From Varanus komodoensis (lineage: Eukaryota > Chordata > Lepidosauria > Squamata > Varanidae): a stretch of 64,000 nucleotides of DNA. The DNA is taken from positions 6,966,908 through 7,030,907 of the forward strand of contig NW_025335641.1 in NCBI RefSeq assembly GCF_004798865.1, in the 5' to 3' direction. The notes below the pieces were generated by a model that worked only from the letters and a program-made list of their open reading frames with translations, ran no database searches and was not told the origin of the DNA. Shown one piece after another: positions 24,373 through 35,975 of the stretch. The translations under genes and the position numbers were made by a program. Numbering within the stretch: position 1 is the stretch's first letter; the number at the start of each line of letters is the position of its first letter.

Positions 24373-25279
24373 AGTTACCGTCATTCCTAATCCAGTGTGG
24401 CATGGTAGGGTGCTGCCAGGAATAGATGAGTGTCATTGTTTGCCAGGCCGCTTTGGAATTCTGACACCAGCAGGGACATTCACCAGCTCAGCCAATTTAG
24501 GGCATCCTGCTAGGATCCATGTGATCATGGGGAAATTAACCTGGGAAGAGATCTGGTATCATATATGTTTTATATGATGAGGTGTCAGAGTGATCTGGAA
24601 AAATATTCAGATCAATGACATCAAGTCTCTAACATTAGTGCATAAATAATGGGACATGGCCATCCAGGGAATCCTAGATTTAGAGCCCAGCAGGACTTGA
24701 TTTGGCTGAGACCTGAAGTTCAGCAACTTGTCTCATAGGCCACAGGTCTATGCAATTGCTGTAATGTGTCCAGATTGGATTGGTACATTGTAAATAAAAA
24801 ATGAATAGGTGACTTCCCTGAGTGTACATTTTACTAAATATCCATGATGCTTTGTATGCTAATAAATAAGCCTGTGTTGATCAGTGTAAAGCACATTTCA
24901 CCAGGTATCAAGCCATTTACAGAAAATGCCTACAGCTAAATTCTCTCCTCAGTTAACACCTGTCCATTGGCATTGCCATCAGTAGAGTTGGAGAGATGTA
25001 GCTGAAGATAAAATCTGCCCCTCAATGCCTAAGGACTTCATTGCATTGCGTTCACTACCACATCATGATGTGTCATGAACCAGAGTAACTAATTTATATG
25101 TTGGCTTGAAAATGAAATATAGTTTGCCTGAGAACATAGGTTGTTCAATAAATAAACGAATACAGAAAATTGCTGAGGGACATGCTCCTCGTTACCTGTA
25201 ACAGCAGCAACCATCCATTTCCAAAATAGCTACTGCACAAAGCTATACCAAGGATAGCTTTGTGAGATGGAATCAATTC
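24373..25279. other. Single-copy sequence, no gene recognised
   Basis: No gene, RNA or named repeat recognised. Confidence 0.5.
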
Positions 25280-25712
25280 TTTATGATCACTACGTATGGC
25301 ATGAAAGCTGGACAGTGAAGAAGCTGACAAGAAAAAAATTGATGTTCAAAACAGCATGCTGGAGGACTGCTTTCTGAATACCCTGGATCAACAGAAAGAT
25401 GAACAAGTGAGTCATAGATCAAATCAAGCCAGAACTTTCCTTAGAAGCAAAAATGACAAAACTGAGGCTGTTGTACTTTGGACATATCATGAGAAGGCAA
25501 GACTCACTGGAGAAGGCAATCAATGCTAGGGAGAGTCCAAGGCAGAAGAAGAAAAGGAAGACCAAATAAGAGATAGATTGACTCCATAGAGGAAACCAGA
25601 TTCTTGAATTTGTAATAGCTAAGCAGAGCTGTCACAGCTAGGATATTTTGGAGGGCTCTCATTCACTGGGTCACCAGAAGTCAGAGATGACTTGACCGCC
25701 CATAACAACTGC
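25280..25712 (+). mobile_element. RTE/Vingi-like LINE, 3' end fragment
   Basis: Broken frames give pieces KMTKLRLLYFGHIMRRQDS and RVQGRRRKGRPNKR with FWRALIHWVT further on. This is the C-terminal part of an RTE/Vingi-type reverse transcriptase ORF. The end 'gtcagagatgacttgaccgcccataacaac' equals the terminus at 6912 and the inverted one at 42588. It has several stops and frame breaks, so it is an old 5'-truncated insertion. Same family as the long copy at 46330-49235. Confidence 0.75.
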
Positions 25713-28481
25713 AAATCAATTCTTTGGACATTTTTTGTGCTTTTCTGGAACAGGTTGCTGCTCATTTCTTCATTCATTCTACTCTACATGATAGTTCTGC
25801 TAGTTTTCCAGAGTAATAATAGAATTGTAGGCCTCAGGAATAAGTCTCACTGTGTTTCATGGCACACGCTGCCAGGTAAGTATAACTGCAGCCTTTCTCT
25901 TTTCTTTCTTTCTTAATGCAAATTAGGAAATCACTAGCATCCATCTTCTGCCCTGCATCTAACCTGGGGAAAGGTAAGATAACCTGAGCAGGAGGTTGCT
26001 ATTGCATTCCTGCCCTGTGTTCGGGTTCCCCATAGGCATCTGGTAGGCCATAGTGTGAGAAGAACATAGGCCTTGTGTCTGATCCACCACATCTCTTACC
26101 ATGTTCCTGGCTTTGAAAATGCATCCCTTAATGCAGGCCATTTAAAACAACAGTGAGATGTAATTAGAGTAATTTAAATATGGCCCCAGGATAGACTTCA
26201 AGGACACTGTGAACAATTTTCTGTTAGATCTAGCAGAGTAAAAGTGATCAAGGGGTTAAAGATATTGAGCATGTATCCACCCAGTGATATGGTAGCATGA
26301 CATCATCCAGTCCTAATAAACCGGCACATACTGAGACTTCCTGGGAGAAAATTGCCACAGTTCTGTCCACCGTTCACTGCAAGTTCAGTCCCACCAGTTC
26401 TCATTTCTGAGTCAGGGCAGGGCAGCATGTGAGCCATGAGCTGCATGTGTGCCCACAAACTCTCACGTGCCCCCCACTGCTCCTTTCACCACCATGCATC
26501 TTCTTTTAAAGCTAAACTGGCTGTTGTACCACCAACGTTCAGTGGCAAACTGCTGCAATTTGCAATAACCGTTTGCAGAATGATTAAATAACTCTGGGTT
26601 CCTTTTGCTTTACATAAAATTGGTTTGAAAATTACATTGTACAGGTGTTGTAGCAATGTAAATCATGCTTAAAGTAGGCCCACTGAAATGAATGGAGCTT
26701 AAGTTAGTCATGACTTAACACTGGCCACAACACACATATTATTTTTAATTTAGTGATATTTGTGCAACCTAGCATGTGTATGAACAACTCGAGCAACTGT
26801 TCCTTCTTAAGCTCCCGGTGTCATTTATAATGCTGCCAAAATGAACCTGCTGCTAAAAAATGAGTCAGAGGCGAGAAGAACCTTTGTCTCCTTGAAACAT
26901 GAATCCAATCCAACATGATCAACGTGCCTGTTTCCTGTATGACTTTCCTTCTAAAGCAACTTAATAACATTTAGAAGAGAGTGCAATGTATGTAGGAACA
27001 TAAAAAGCAATTACAAAGCCAATCCATCATCATCCTGATGCCCAGCATCACAACTCCATCCAGGTGATACCATGCCGTGGTAAAGCTTCATTAGATAGAA
27101 AAGAAACATGCCCCTGCTTCCAAGAAGAAAACAACAGAGGAAGGGAGATGCAACAGGGGCAAGGGGTGAATGTGGACAGATGCAAAATGGCTCTACATGG
27201 GAGTAAAATGGACTTTAACAGCCATTAACAAATTGTGTGTTTGCTCTCTATCATTGCCTGGAATGTTTCAGTGGCTCGCTTGGATGTAGCAGCAGCATCC
27301 ACATGCAAATTGTGGATTAACCAACCCAAGAAGTGTGGGATTGTGCACTGTGGTGAGTTGCACACAAACTGTGCATGAGCTGCTTCCGGTTTCCTTTAAC
27401 AACCATCAAATGTGGTGTTTGAAGGTTGTCTCCATACTATCCAAACAAAGGTATTTGGGATTGTTCATGGGTTAAACAACCCCAATTCAACCCATAGTTG
27501 TTCTTGGATTAACAGGATTGCTTAACCCACGGTGACCCTGTTTGACACTGTCTACTGAAAATGTCATATGAAAAGCCTGCCCTGAGGCCCATGCAGCAGT
27601 CCACAGGGCTTCTGGGTAATACGGAATCCATTCATCTGTACAGTCCACCATATGGACTGAATAGCTTCAAAGGGTGACATTGACGGTATGGGAAGATTTA
27701 CAGCAACATGCAAAGGAGGTATGTGGCAAAGGGGAGAAAACCTCTTTGGCCTACTTGGGCTTAAGGAATTGCTCAGAAGAGGAAAGAAGTACTTGGGGTG
27801 ATGGTCTTCAGCATTAATTCCATTTCAGACAAATGCTCTCCTACTAATGTGGCTGCTCCAGTTTATTTCTCTAACTTCTTGCCACACTCAAGAGGTAAGA
27901 GGCCAATGCATTATATATATCCTATTGCTCTAATAAATAAAGGATTAACTTGTTTTCCTATCTCTATTGTTGTCTCCATTAATGCAGAGCTTCTACTAAC
28001 AGGTTTCCACTAAAGAGAATGCAGCTAAGACCCACTGCATCATCTGGTCATATGAAGCGTGATGCTTTTATTCCCTTTTCCCCAACAGTAATTGTTGGTT
28101 ATTTAATGAAAAATGTATAATTTCATCAACAGCCCATTTAGGGAGCATGTCATGGTTTATTTTTGCAGCTCTGAACAACATACAAGCACCTTGTTCATTA
28201 TTTAAAAAAACAAAAATAGAAGTGCTTGTTACTAGGTAGCCCCCTAATTACAATATACACTGAGAGCCATATTTAGAATGCACAAGGTTTGCACTCATTA
28301 TATTTCTGTTTCTAGCATTAGCTGAAACTGCACCATAGAAAGGCTGAAGTGAGACAGTTTATGGACTCCTTTCCTCCAATCCCATTAGTCCTACAACTTC
28401 TACCAGTTTTGGACAAGGCCCGTGGGAAGTAACTTACAGCAAGAACAGCAGTATGGACAGAGAAACTTTTGCCTGCTCTGT
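25713..28481. other. Mostly single-copy sequence, no gene recognised
   Basis: No gene recognised. At 26640-26720 the words 'cccactgaaatgaatggagcttaagttagtcatgactta' resemble a common palindromic reptile repeat. At about 27240-27560 repeated 'ttaaccaaccc', 'gggttaaacaacccc' and 'cttaacccacgg' words suggest another degraded dispersed repeat. Confidence 0.45.
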
Positions 28482-28511
28482 CATCATCACCACCACCACC
28501 ACCACCATCAC
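28482..28511. repeat. (CAC)n/(TCA)n microsatellite at LINE 3' end
   Basis: ATC and CAC triplets lie directly against the 3' tail of the L2 copy that starts at 28512. This is a common place for microsatellites to arise. Confidence 0.9.
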
Positions 28512-28581
28512 GTATTTATTTACTTACCTACTTACTTAAAGATTTTATATACCATCCAAATACTAAGGTCTCGGGGCAGTC

Positions 28582-28950
28582 TTACAATAAAAACAAAATG
28601 AAATGAAATGAAGCACAGCATCCAAATAATTCCAATAAAATAAAACCCACATTAAACCCCAGACAAACCTTAAAATAATGGGAAAATAAAAAGGGGTTAG
28701 CCTGGTGCCAAAAGGAATACAGTGACGGCACCAGGCAAACCTCTCTGGGGAGCACGTTCCATAACCGGGGCACCACCACAGTGAAGGCCCTTCTCCGAGT
28801 AGCCACCCTCTTAATCTCCTTCAAGGAGGGCTCCCAAAGAAGGACTTCCACCCCAGATCTTAAGGGGCAGGTAGGCACATAGGGAAGGAGACACTTCTTC
28901 AGGTATCCAGTTCCTAAGCTGTTTAGGGCTTTATAGGTCATCACCAACAA
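28582..28950 (-). pseudogene. L2 ORF2 C-terminal region
   Basis: A 122-codon frame containing MLVMTYKALNSLGTGYL, YVPTCPLRS and RRRAFTVVVPRLWNVLPREV. These are the conserved C-terminal motifs of L2-clade LINEs downstream of the reverse transcriptase. The related copy at 63053-63262 has RRRAFSEVVPNLWNAFPREV. The reading frame past FLFSHYF continues into 3' UTR and is not meaningful there. Confidence 0.85.
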
Positions 28951-28959
28951 CTTTGAGGC

Positions 28960-29718
28960 TCATGCAGGTAAGGGTGCAGTTGATAGAGGGAAACCCCTCC
29001 TTGTCACTGCTGCCGCCTGAGACTCCAGGGATAGCTCTGAGTTGAGGAGCACTCCCAAACTGCACACCCTGTCCTTTAGGGGGAGTTCAACCCCATCCAG
29101 AACAGGGCTGAAATCACTTACCCGGAAGGCTGAACCACCTACCAACAGGACCTCTGTCTTGTCTGGATTAAGCCTCAGTTTGTTGGCCCTTATCCAGCCC
29201 ACTACCCCAAGCCTGGCACCAGTTAAGGACAGCCACTGCCTCACCTCGATTAGATGTAAAAGAGAGGTAGAGCTGGGTGTCCTCAATGTACTGATGACTC
29301 TGCAGCCCAAACCCCTGGATGACCTCTCCCAGCAGTTCCATGTAGATATTGAAGAGCATGGGGGATAAAATGGAACCCTGTGGAAAGTTGCCATGGTGCA
29401 GAGCCACAATCCCCCAGCACCACCTTCTGGAATCAGCCAGATAGGTAGGAGTGGAGTCACTGCAAGGCAGTGCCTCCAACTCCCAACTCGGCCAGCCTAT
29501 GCAGTACGATACCATAGTTGATGGTATTGAAAGCTGCTGAGAGGTCCAGGAGAACCAATAAGGACACGCTCCCCCTGTCCCTCCATTTCCACATTCCACA
29601 AATCAACCAGAGCATCAACAGGAGCACCAGTCCTATTAACCAGAAAATCCCCCAGAGTCCTCAAGGATCCATCAGGATCTATAGGGCTCCAGGGACAGAC
29701 CACTTTAAAACGTCCCAA
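28960..29718 (-). pseudogene. L2 reverse transcriptase remnant
   Basis: Overlapping frames carry PQGSILSPMLFNIYMELLGE, HQYIEDTQLYLSFTSN and RANKLRLNPDKTEVLLVGG, diagnostic of L2-clade reverse transcriptase palm and thumb. In the family the catalytic motif is YADDTQ; here it reads YIEDTQ, so one of the two essential aspartates is replaced. The remnant is split over at least two frames and is not functional. The part nearest 29718 ('APVDALVDLWN') joins almost directly to the endonuclease end, showing the internal deletion. Confidence 0.85.
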
Positions 29719-30079
29719 GTTTAAACCTCATGCGGAAGTGATCTGACCATGATAGAGGGGTTAAGGTCAAATCCTTCACTTCCAGATCATCATCTTCATG
29801 CCCCATCAAGAAAACCAGGTCTAGAGTGTGACCTCTTTCATGCATTGGGCCAGTGACGTGTTGAGACAGCCCCATGGCTATCATGGCAGCCATGAAGTCC
29901 TGAGGTGCCCTGATCAGAGTAGCCTTGGCATGCAGATTGAAGTCCCCCAGGACCAACATCCTGGAGATCCTCAACACCAGGTCCGAGACAGTCTCTGTCA
30001 ACTCAGGCAGGGAGTCTGTTGGGCAGAAGGGTGCACGGTACACCAGCAGAGTCCCCAATCTGTCCCCATCACCCAGCAC
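29705..30079 (-). pseudogene. L2 endonuclease, C-terminal part
   Basis: Contains MLVLGDFNLHAKA, GLSQHVTGPMHERGHTLDLV and SWSDHFRMRF, the catalytic core and final SDH motif of APE-type endonucleases of L2 LINEs. The enzyme nicks target DNA to prime reverse transcription. The N-terminal half of this domain lies beyond the hAT insertion at 31019-31367. Confidence 0.85.
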
Positions 30080-30091
30080 CAGCTATGAACA

Positions 30092-31018
30092 CTCTAGACC
30101 AATGGTGGTGAACCTATGGCACAGGTGCCACAGAGGGCACACAGAGCCCTCTCTGTCGGCATGTGAGCCAAGTCGCTCCAGCAACGCTCCAGTAGCCAAG
30201 CATCGGATAACAGCATACATGGGGGCCATGCGCATGCTCGGAAAGGAGCAGTGGTGCCAGGCAATGATGTCACAAGCCGCGACTCATGAGCCATGATTTG
30301 TCCGAACTTTTGCATGGCTGGTCAGTGCACTCCAAAGAATATACTGTATATATATATATATATATATTTGCTTGGACTGGCTGTGAGTTGTTATTTCTAA
30401 ACTAAAACTTCAGTTTTCAGGTTTTATTGCAGTGCTGGCACTTTGAGATAAATAAGTGGGTTTTGGGTTGCAGTTTGGGCACTCGGTCTCTAAAAGGTTC
30501 ACCATCACTGGGTTGAGGTTAGAAAAACGAGGTGTCGTGGCATGATTTGGATTGTTGGAATGTGTATAGAATGGGCAGAAATGTTGAGCTGTGCAGAAAA
30601 AGCTACTCAATGAAGGCTTTTTCAAAATCGCTCTCTTTTTAATGGAACTTTCACCACAGTGGGCACGGAGAGCCCTCTCTGTCAGCATGCAAGCCAAGTC
30701 AACCAAGCATCGCCCCAGCAGCCGAGCATCAGATAACAGCGCACATGCCATGCACATGCTCAGAAAGGAGTAACCAGGCAATGATGTCACGAGCTGCGAC
30801 TCATGAGCCGCGACATGTCTGAGCTTTCACGTGGCCAGTCAGTGTGCTGCCAAGGATATATATATGTTTGCTTGGACTGGCTGTGAGTTGTTTTTTCTAA
30901 ACTAAAACCTCAGTTTTCAGGTTTTATTGTAGTGTTGGCACTTTGTGATAAATAAGTGGGTTTTGGGTTGGAGTTTGGGCACTTGGTCTCTAAAAGTTTC
31001 ACCATCACTGTTCTAGAC
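30092..31018. mobile_element. Composite hAT-type element A with 8-bp target duplication
   Basis: The element proper is 30100-31010. It starts CAATGGTGGTGAACCTATGG and ends TTTCACCATCACTG, inverted ends of a hAT-type transposon. It is flanked by ctctagac (30092-30099) and ttctagac (31011-31018), a 7/8 match to an 8-bp target duplication. Removing one copy joins the L2 endonuclease reading frame across the site. Inside there are two similar arms (30100-30510 and about 30652-31010) and between them one unit (about 30511-30651) of the sequence that is tandemly repeated in element B at 49522-50997. A (TA)n run lies at about 30346-30368. No transposase is present, so it is non-autonomous. Confidence 0.85.
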
Positions 31019-31367
31019 TGAGCTTCAAAGGGACAGGAAGCCCCATAAGGCAGATTGAATCTCTGTAAATTAAAGCCACATCCCCTCCCCTTCCCTCTAA
31101 GCATGGTTGGTGCTGCACCAGATATCCAGGTCGGCACAGCTGGGTGAGTGGTACGCCCCCCACTCCTCCCGCCCATCTCTCTGGAATACCTGCCATGTTG
31201 CATGTTTTATTTGGACTGACCTGGCATTCAACAGCAGCAGCACCAAGCCTGAGGGCCAGTTGATACTGTGTGGTACCTTCCAGCTGGGGGAAAAACCAGA
31301 AGAGGGGACAGATACGAACCATCTCCCCCCATTCTTCTGCAATGACCTGTTGAACCTCCAGCGTCAT
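31019..31367 (-). pseudogene. L2 endonuclease, N-terminal part
   Basis: The frame reads GVGGVPLTQLCRPGYLVQHQ, followed by EGRGGDVALIYRD and LPVPLKLSLE. This matches the N-terminal half of the L2 APE-type endonuclease (family: GGVPL.QLCPPGY..HQPR..GRGGGVALIYRDS). It stops at the hAT insertion boundary and resumes at 30091. Confidence 0.85.
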
Positions 31368-31430
31368 ACATTCCCCTGCCCATAACTACCCCAATGGGTG
31401 AGTCACCCCACTCCCCAGGAACTCCCATAC

Positions 31431-31684
31431 CAAATTAAAACACAGATATAAATATAAAATATAAAGTAAAAACTAGGATGCTGTGCAGTTAAAAGTGGAG
31501 CCCTAATACACAAAATGCCTCTGGCTCCACTCAGAAAAATCCCACAATACAACAATTAATAATTACCATGCCCAACCTCCCTGGATCACAACTGACAAAA
31601 CCAACCCAACTCCGACCAACCCCAAACAGCCCCATCATCATCACCACCACCACATCCATACCCCCTTTCTTCCTCTTGCAAGCA
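31431..31684. other. AT-rich and CA-rich sequence, no gene recognised
   Basis: May include the 5' end of the L2 copy or the A-rich tail of another element (taaatataaaatataaag). Nothing further can be supported. Confidence 0.4.
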
Positions 31685-31818
31685 ACCCAAGAAGGCTTAG
31701 CAAGTCCTTCTCCTCTCCCCTTTATCCTCACAACTATCCTGTAAGGTAGGCTTAGCTGAGAGTCCACCTAGTGAGCTTTATGGTCCAGCACTCTCACCAC
31801 TGTGCCGCTCTGGCTCTA
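31685..31818 (-). mobile_element. MIR-like tRNA SINE fragment (minus strand)
   Basis: Plus-strand reading 'tatcctcacaactatcctgtaaggtaggcttagctgagagtcc' and 'ctctcaccactgtgccgctctggctct' match the core and head of the MIR-like SINE seen fully at 34983-35223. The middle and tail are lost. Confidence 0.65.
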
Positions 31819-34383
31819 TGCTTGTCGTTGATGGATTGCTACCAATTGGCTGTCACTGGCTTCCCTGTCCCAGTGTGTTCATAGACTACCTAAACACACA
31901 ACAAAGAAAACTGATGCAGATTGTGGCTGATGCGCCTGATGCAGCATGCTTGCTATAGCTAAGCAGAAATGGATCTAGGATAGACCACCAAATAGACCCC
32001 CAGAAAAGAGGGATTTTGCTGAAATCAATAGTACAGCATATTGTCTGGTGATGAAATCAATAAGTACATCTTTTTGCTACTAAGATTATTTATAATGTTT
32101 ATAATTATTAACCTCCAATTAATGTGGACTTGAGGAGAATTTTACTTATATAGGTCTGGCACTGTTGAGTGGCAGATGTCTCCTCTCTGGAACAGACTTA
32201 CTTAGAAGTGAATCCCACTTATGTTCATGGAAGTCACTGTTCGGTATCTGTGCTTAGGCTTTGGCTTATTCTGCAGCCCCAGGCTTTAGCTGATTCTGCA
32301 GTTTAAAAAAGGAAAAGAGTGAAACAGAAAGAATGGTTAGAAATAAATACAAGAGTCATGGAAAGGAAGAGGAAAACCCAGAGAGAAACAGTTCTAAACA
32401 ACCAAAACATAACAGAAATAAGAAGTGGAGCAAGACTAGAGGGAAAAAATAAGAAATATAGCCAAAGGCAAACAGAAGTGGAAGGGGGAGAATGGTGACA
32501 GTGGAAGGAACTTCAGAATGTGAAAATGTGTTAAGTGCTACCTACTGAAAAATATGACTTGTAATTTTGGAGACAATGTTTGGTGTGTTTTGTGAAGTGG
32601 TCTTCTCTTTTTCTGAAAAATATAGGTCAGGCAGTAGAACAGTCATTGCAAAGGGGGCAGAAAAGGGATGATTATCCCTGCAAGTTTTATTCCTTCTGCC
32701 AAGGAATAAAAATGTTATCAGTCATTCCTTTTAAAAATAATATAAAATATAAAGGCACAGAGCACAAAAACTTCTGCATTCCATTTTCTTACATCTGGCA
32801 GGTGCAATTCCCTCTTCCCAAGGAACTGCTATGCCTACAAATTCTGATTGGGATGGAATACATTTGCCCTAAAGCCACATCCAAGACTTAACATTCCAGA
32901 AACTACAGGTAGTTGTTTGGGCACTGTGTAAACAGAAAGATGGACGAGATAGCCCTTTGGTTTGATACAGCATGGCTCTTCCTATGGCTTGAATCTAACT
33001 TCTGTTCTGTGGATGCAGTACAACTCCATTCACAGAATGGGACTTGCCCGTCTACCTCTTTGGTCTGTAAACCCCTGCGTTTCCTGAAAATCTGCTCATA
33101 AGAACTGGGGAGTTCTGAAACAGAAGGGCATGGGCAAACGGGGCCTGGAGCAAAGAAAGATTGTCCAAAACTGGCAACCTCCCCATGGCACAGTCCAAGG
33201 AAAAATGACTTTCACTCATACAGTATTCCCTTTGGCTCCAGCCTAACTGTTTATAATATGCTATAATATTTTCCACTCATATTATACATATATATGTATG
33301 TATTTGCATATTTCCCTCATCTTTATATGTTTTTAAAAATTAGGAATGTAGAGTTGAAGCCTTGGGACAAAGAATCTATTTGGTGAGACAGTGAGTGGGA
33401 AAACTGCAAGCTGGGATTGAAGCCCAATTGAGCTTGATCAGGAATATGTATTCAATATGCCACTAATTAAAACCCTGAATATTAAAAGGATTACTTCATC
33501 CAGCCCTGGAATGCTAGCCTTCAAATACCAGTTTAAGTCTGCATTTGAATTCATGTAAATCACACAATATTTTTAGTTCTAGTTTCTACTCGTTTGTGAG
33601 TATTTGCATGCGTGTGTGAATGGATCTATTTCAAGACATGGTTGGCACATTCTCAAAATATGTACAAGCAGGACATGTACAAAACATGTACAAGATCCAG
33701 TGCAGGGTTATTTGAAAGGAAAACTTCACCATATTAAATGAGGGATTCTTTCCAGATAAGTCTGCATAAAATTACAGCCTTAATAATCATAACTACTTGA
33801 TCTGGTTACATATGCATGAGAGTTTTTAGCCTCTGTAATGCTGACTGACCATCCCAAATAATAATCAGAGATTATTGTGTATGTATTAGATGGAGATAGA
33901 ATCTGAAACAGAATATAGTAGGAGTGTGGACAAAGGGAGAGAACCCAGCTGCTCAGACTTCAGATGTGGGAAGCGCCTGGGTGTCCCTCCTTGCATCTTG
34001 CTAATATGTAGAAGGAAATGGAGTTCTTATATTTCAAAGGAAAATGTAGCAAGCTGAGATTGTGCTCTTGTTCTTGCTCTCCCTCCTCACACTTTCGAGA
34101 GAGTAGCAACCCAGCAGTGCCTGGGCAATTCCCAGCCAGTAATAGAAAGGGTTTTGAAGTACTGACATAGAGTACAACCGCAGGATGCCACCGACTCAGC
34201 TAAGAGAGTCCCCAGAAACCTAAATCAGGCTTTGCAGCAGGTATTATACAAGGGGCTTACTGCTAATGAGGAACTGCTCTAATAACTGAGAGATGTGGTA
34301 CTTTATTACACGGACAAAACATTTTGCCTGCAAGTCTATAAACATAATGGAAAACTAGGCTGTCACGACAGAGTTCTGTCTAC
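31819..34383. other. Mostly single-copy sequence, no gene recognised
   Basis: No gene recognised. A purine-rich A/G stretch runs from about 32300 to 32500. A short SINE end at 32920-32990 is annotated separately. Confidence 0.5.
32920..32990 (+). mobile_element. 3' end of a tRNA-derived SINE
   Basis: The words 'gatggacgagatagccctttggtttgatacagcatggctcttcctatgg' match the 3' end of the squamate tRNA SINE family (remembered form: ACTAGATGGACC..TGGTCTGATCCAGC.GGCTCTTCTTATG). Only this end is left. Confidence 0.55.
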
Positions 34384-34700
34384 AAGGGATGTACACGAAT
34401 TATATTTCTGTTTGTAAATCATGCAGGTATGTTCTGGTCACAGCTCTGAATGTGAGCAGGAGTGCTGTTTTGGAGAAATGGTTGCAAGTTCTCGAGTTTG
34501 AGATCACACGAAAAGAATCAATGTGCATCCTGAAATGCACATTAGTATAGGCATTTTCACTCTTTAGTCAATAGGAGGAAAGTGCCTGCTTTTGAAAAAT
34601 TTACACAGAAACGTACACTTTTAGCATTTAAAATGCATACTTTTCCAGTCTGAAAATCAGGCTGAAACAAAGCGGGGAATGAGTCAAAACAAGATTCTAA
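34384..34700. mobile_element. Probable non-autonomous DNA transposon, GGGATG-type
   Basis: Begins AAGGGATGTACACGAAT and has an interior of alternating 'atgcac', 'tttaaaatgcata' and 'gaaaaatttacac' words like 18541-18897. A matching right end is not clear; the stretch ends near 'cggggaatgagtc'. Confidence 0.35.
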
Positions 34701-34982
34701 GTGATTTTTTTTAGCGAATTTAGGCAATGAATTTATTATAAGTTTATTCCAGTCTTGTTTATAAAATGGAGAGCGATCTTACAAAAGGAGTTTCCTTTTC
34801 CATTTTTTACTGAGTGTAGTGCACATCATCATATTTTATCTTTTCCCATGCACTGCTGTTTGCTTTTGGGCAAGTACAAATGAGAATATTTGAGCAAGAC
34901 AGTCAGTTAATTCTTCTTGTTTAAGTAATAGAATTGGCTGTTAGATGGATCTTGTAGCCTATCCTGACCTTTGTCTGGAAAT

Positions 34983-35223
34983 ATTTATTATTTATTTATT
35001 TTTCAATTTATACCCTGCCTTTTTCCTACAAAGGGCTCAAGGCAGCTTACATCATTCTCCTCCTCCATCTTATCCCCACAACAACCCTGTGAGGTAGGTT
35101 GGGCTGAGAGTCTGTGACTGGCCCAGAGTCACCCAGTTGGCTCCATGGCTGAGCGGGGACTAGAACCCAGATCGTCTGAGTCCCAGTCCCACGCTCTTAA
35201 CCACTACACCACACTGGCTCTCC
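34983..35223 (-). mobile_element. MIR-like tRNA SINE (minus strand), best copy
   Basis: On the minus strand it begins GAGAGCCAGTGTGGTGTAG, with box A-like GTGTAGTGGTTAAGAGCG and box B-like GGGTTCTAGTCC. The core is plus-strand 'agagtctgtgactggcccagagtcacccag', followed by 'ccccacaacaaccctgtgaggtagg', and the tail is the inverse of an AGGCAGGGTATAAATTG ... AAATAAATAAATA end. Head, core and tail are in the order of MIR/CORE-SINEs with an L2-type tail. It is well preserved compared with 5545-5793 and 8878-9085. Confidence 0.88.
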
Positions 35224-35920
35224 TAAAGGATAAAAGGATAAAATTCCTTTTATCATTCCTATGATTTTGAAATTTCTAGTTTCTGTGGTATGCATGCGTG
35301 AGCACATACAATTGAGATGATTGTCATAAAGAACAGCATACAAATGTTTTAAATAAATAAATACAAACCCAGAGGTCATAAAAATACAGTAATAGATAAC
35401 TGGCAATATGTTAGCTTTGAAAGATTCACCCAAAACTGTCACCTTCACTAGTTACCACTTTCCACCTTGCAGTAAAACTTCCTTTTGCTTTCCTTTTGGC
35501 TTAATGTGAACCAAAGCTCATTATCAAGACAGCCAAAAGGACTCAAAATCAGTTTCTTGAGTCATTCTTGGAGGAACTAAGTAGCTGGCATGGGAAACTT
35601 CAGCCCAAGGATACAAGATCTCTGTATATCCCTGAAGACCTAACTCCATTTTGGAGAAGCTCTTGGACACCATGTTTGAGTGGTGGGAAGAGCTGGAAAC
35701 AAAAAGGGTGGGGCCAGGAAACCAAAACTACCAGCTCTAGTTGCTAGGAACAAAGGAGAGAAATTTCAACTATTTGGAATAGCAGAAAATGTACAAATGC
35801 CAAGAAACCACCAAATCATCAATGCTTGGGGACCAACAAGGAGGGAGGACATGCCCATCTAGGAAATCCCAGAGGGCTTGCTTGGGACCTCCAGAGCACT
35901 GGGTTTTGCCCTAGACTTCA

Positions 35921-35975
35921 AGAAGGAAGGAAGGAAGGAAGGAAGGAAGGAAGGAAGGAAGGAAGGAAGGAAGGA
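35921..35975. repeat. (GGAA)n microsatellite
   Basis: About 55 bp of GGAA units, the second such tract in the window after 21391-21447. Peptide repeats in overlapping frames are artefacts of it. Confidence 0.97.

Larger units (their letters stand above)
28512..31430 (-). mobile_element. L2-clade LINE, internally deleted and split by a hAT element
   Basis: Minus-strand non-LTR retrotransposon with its 5' side near 31430 and its tail (GTAAGTAAATAAATA) at 28512. Endonuclease pieces lie at 31019-31367 and 29705-30079 and are separated by the hAT insertion 30100-31010. Reverse transcriptase pieces lie at 28960-29718, and the conserved L2 C-terminus (RRRAFTVVVPRLWNVLPREV) at 28582-28950. Between the end of the endonuclease (WSDHF motif) and the middle of the reverse transcriptase roughly 1 kb of the usual ORF is missing, so about 2 kb of a 3-kb type element remains. 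Upstream of 31430 I could not place a 5' end. Confidence 0.9.
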
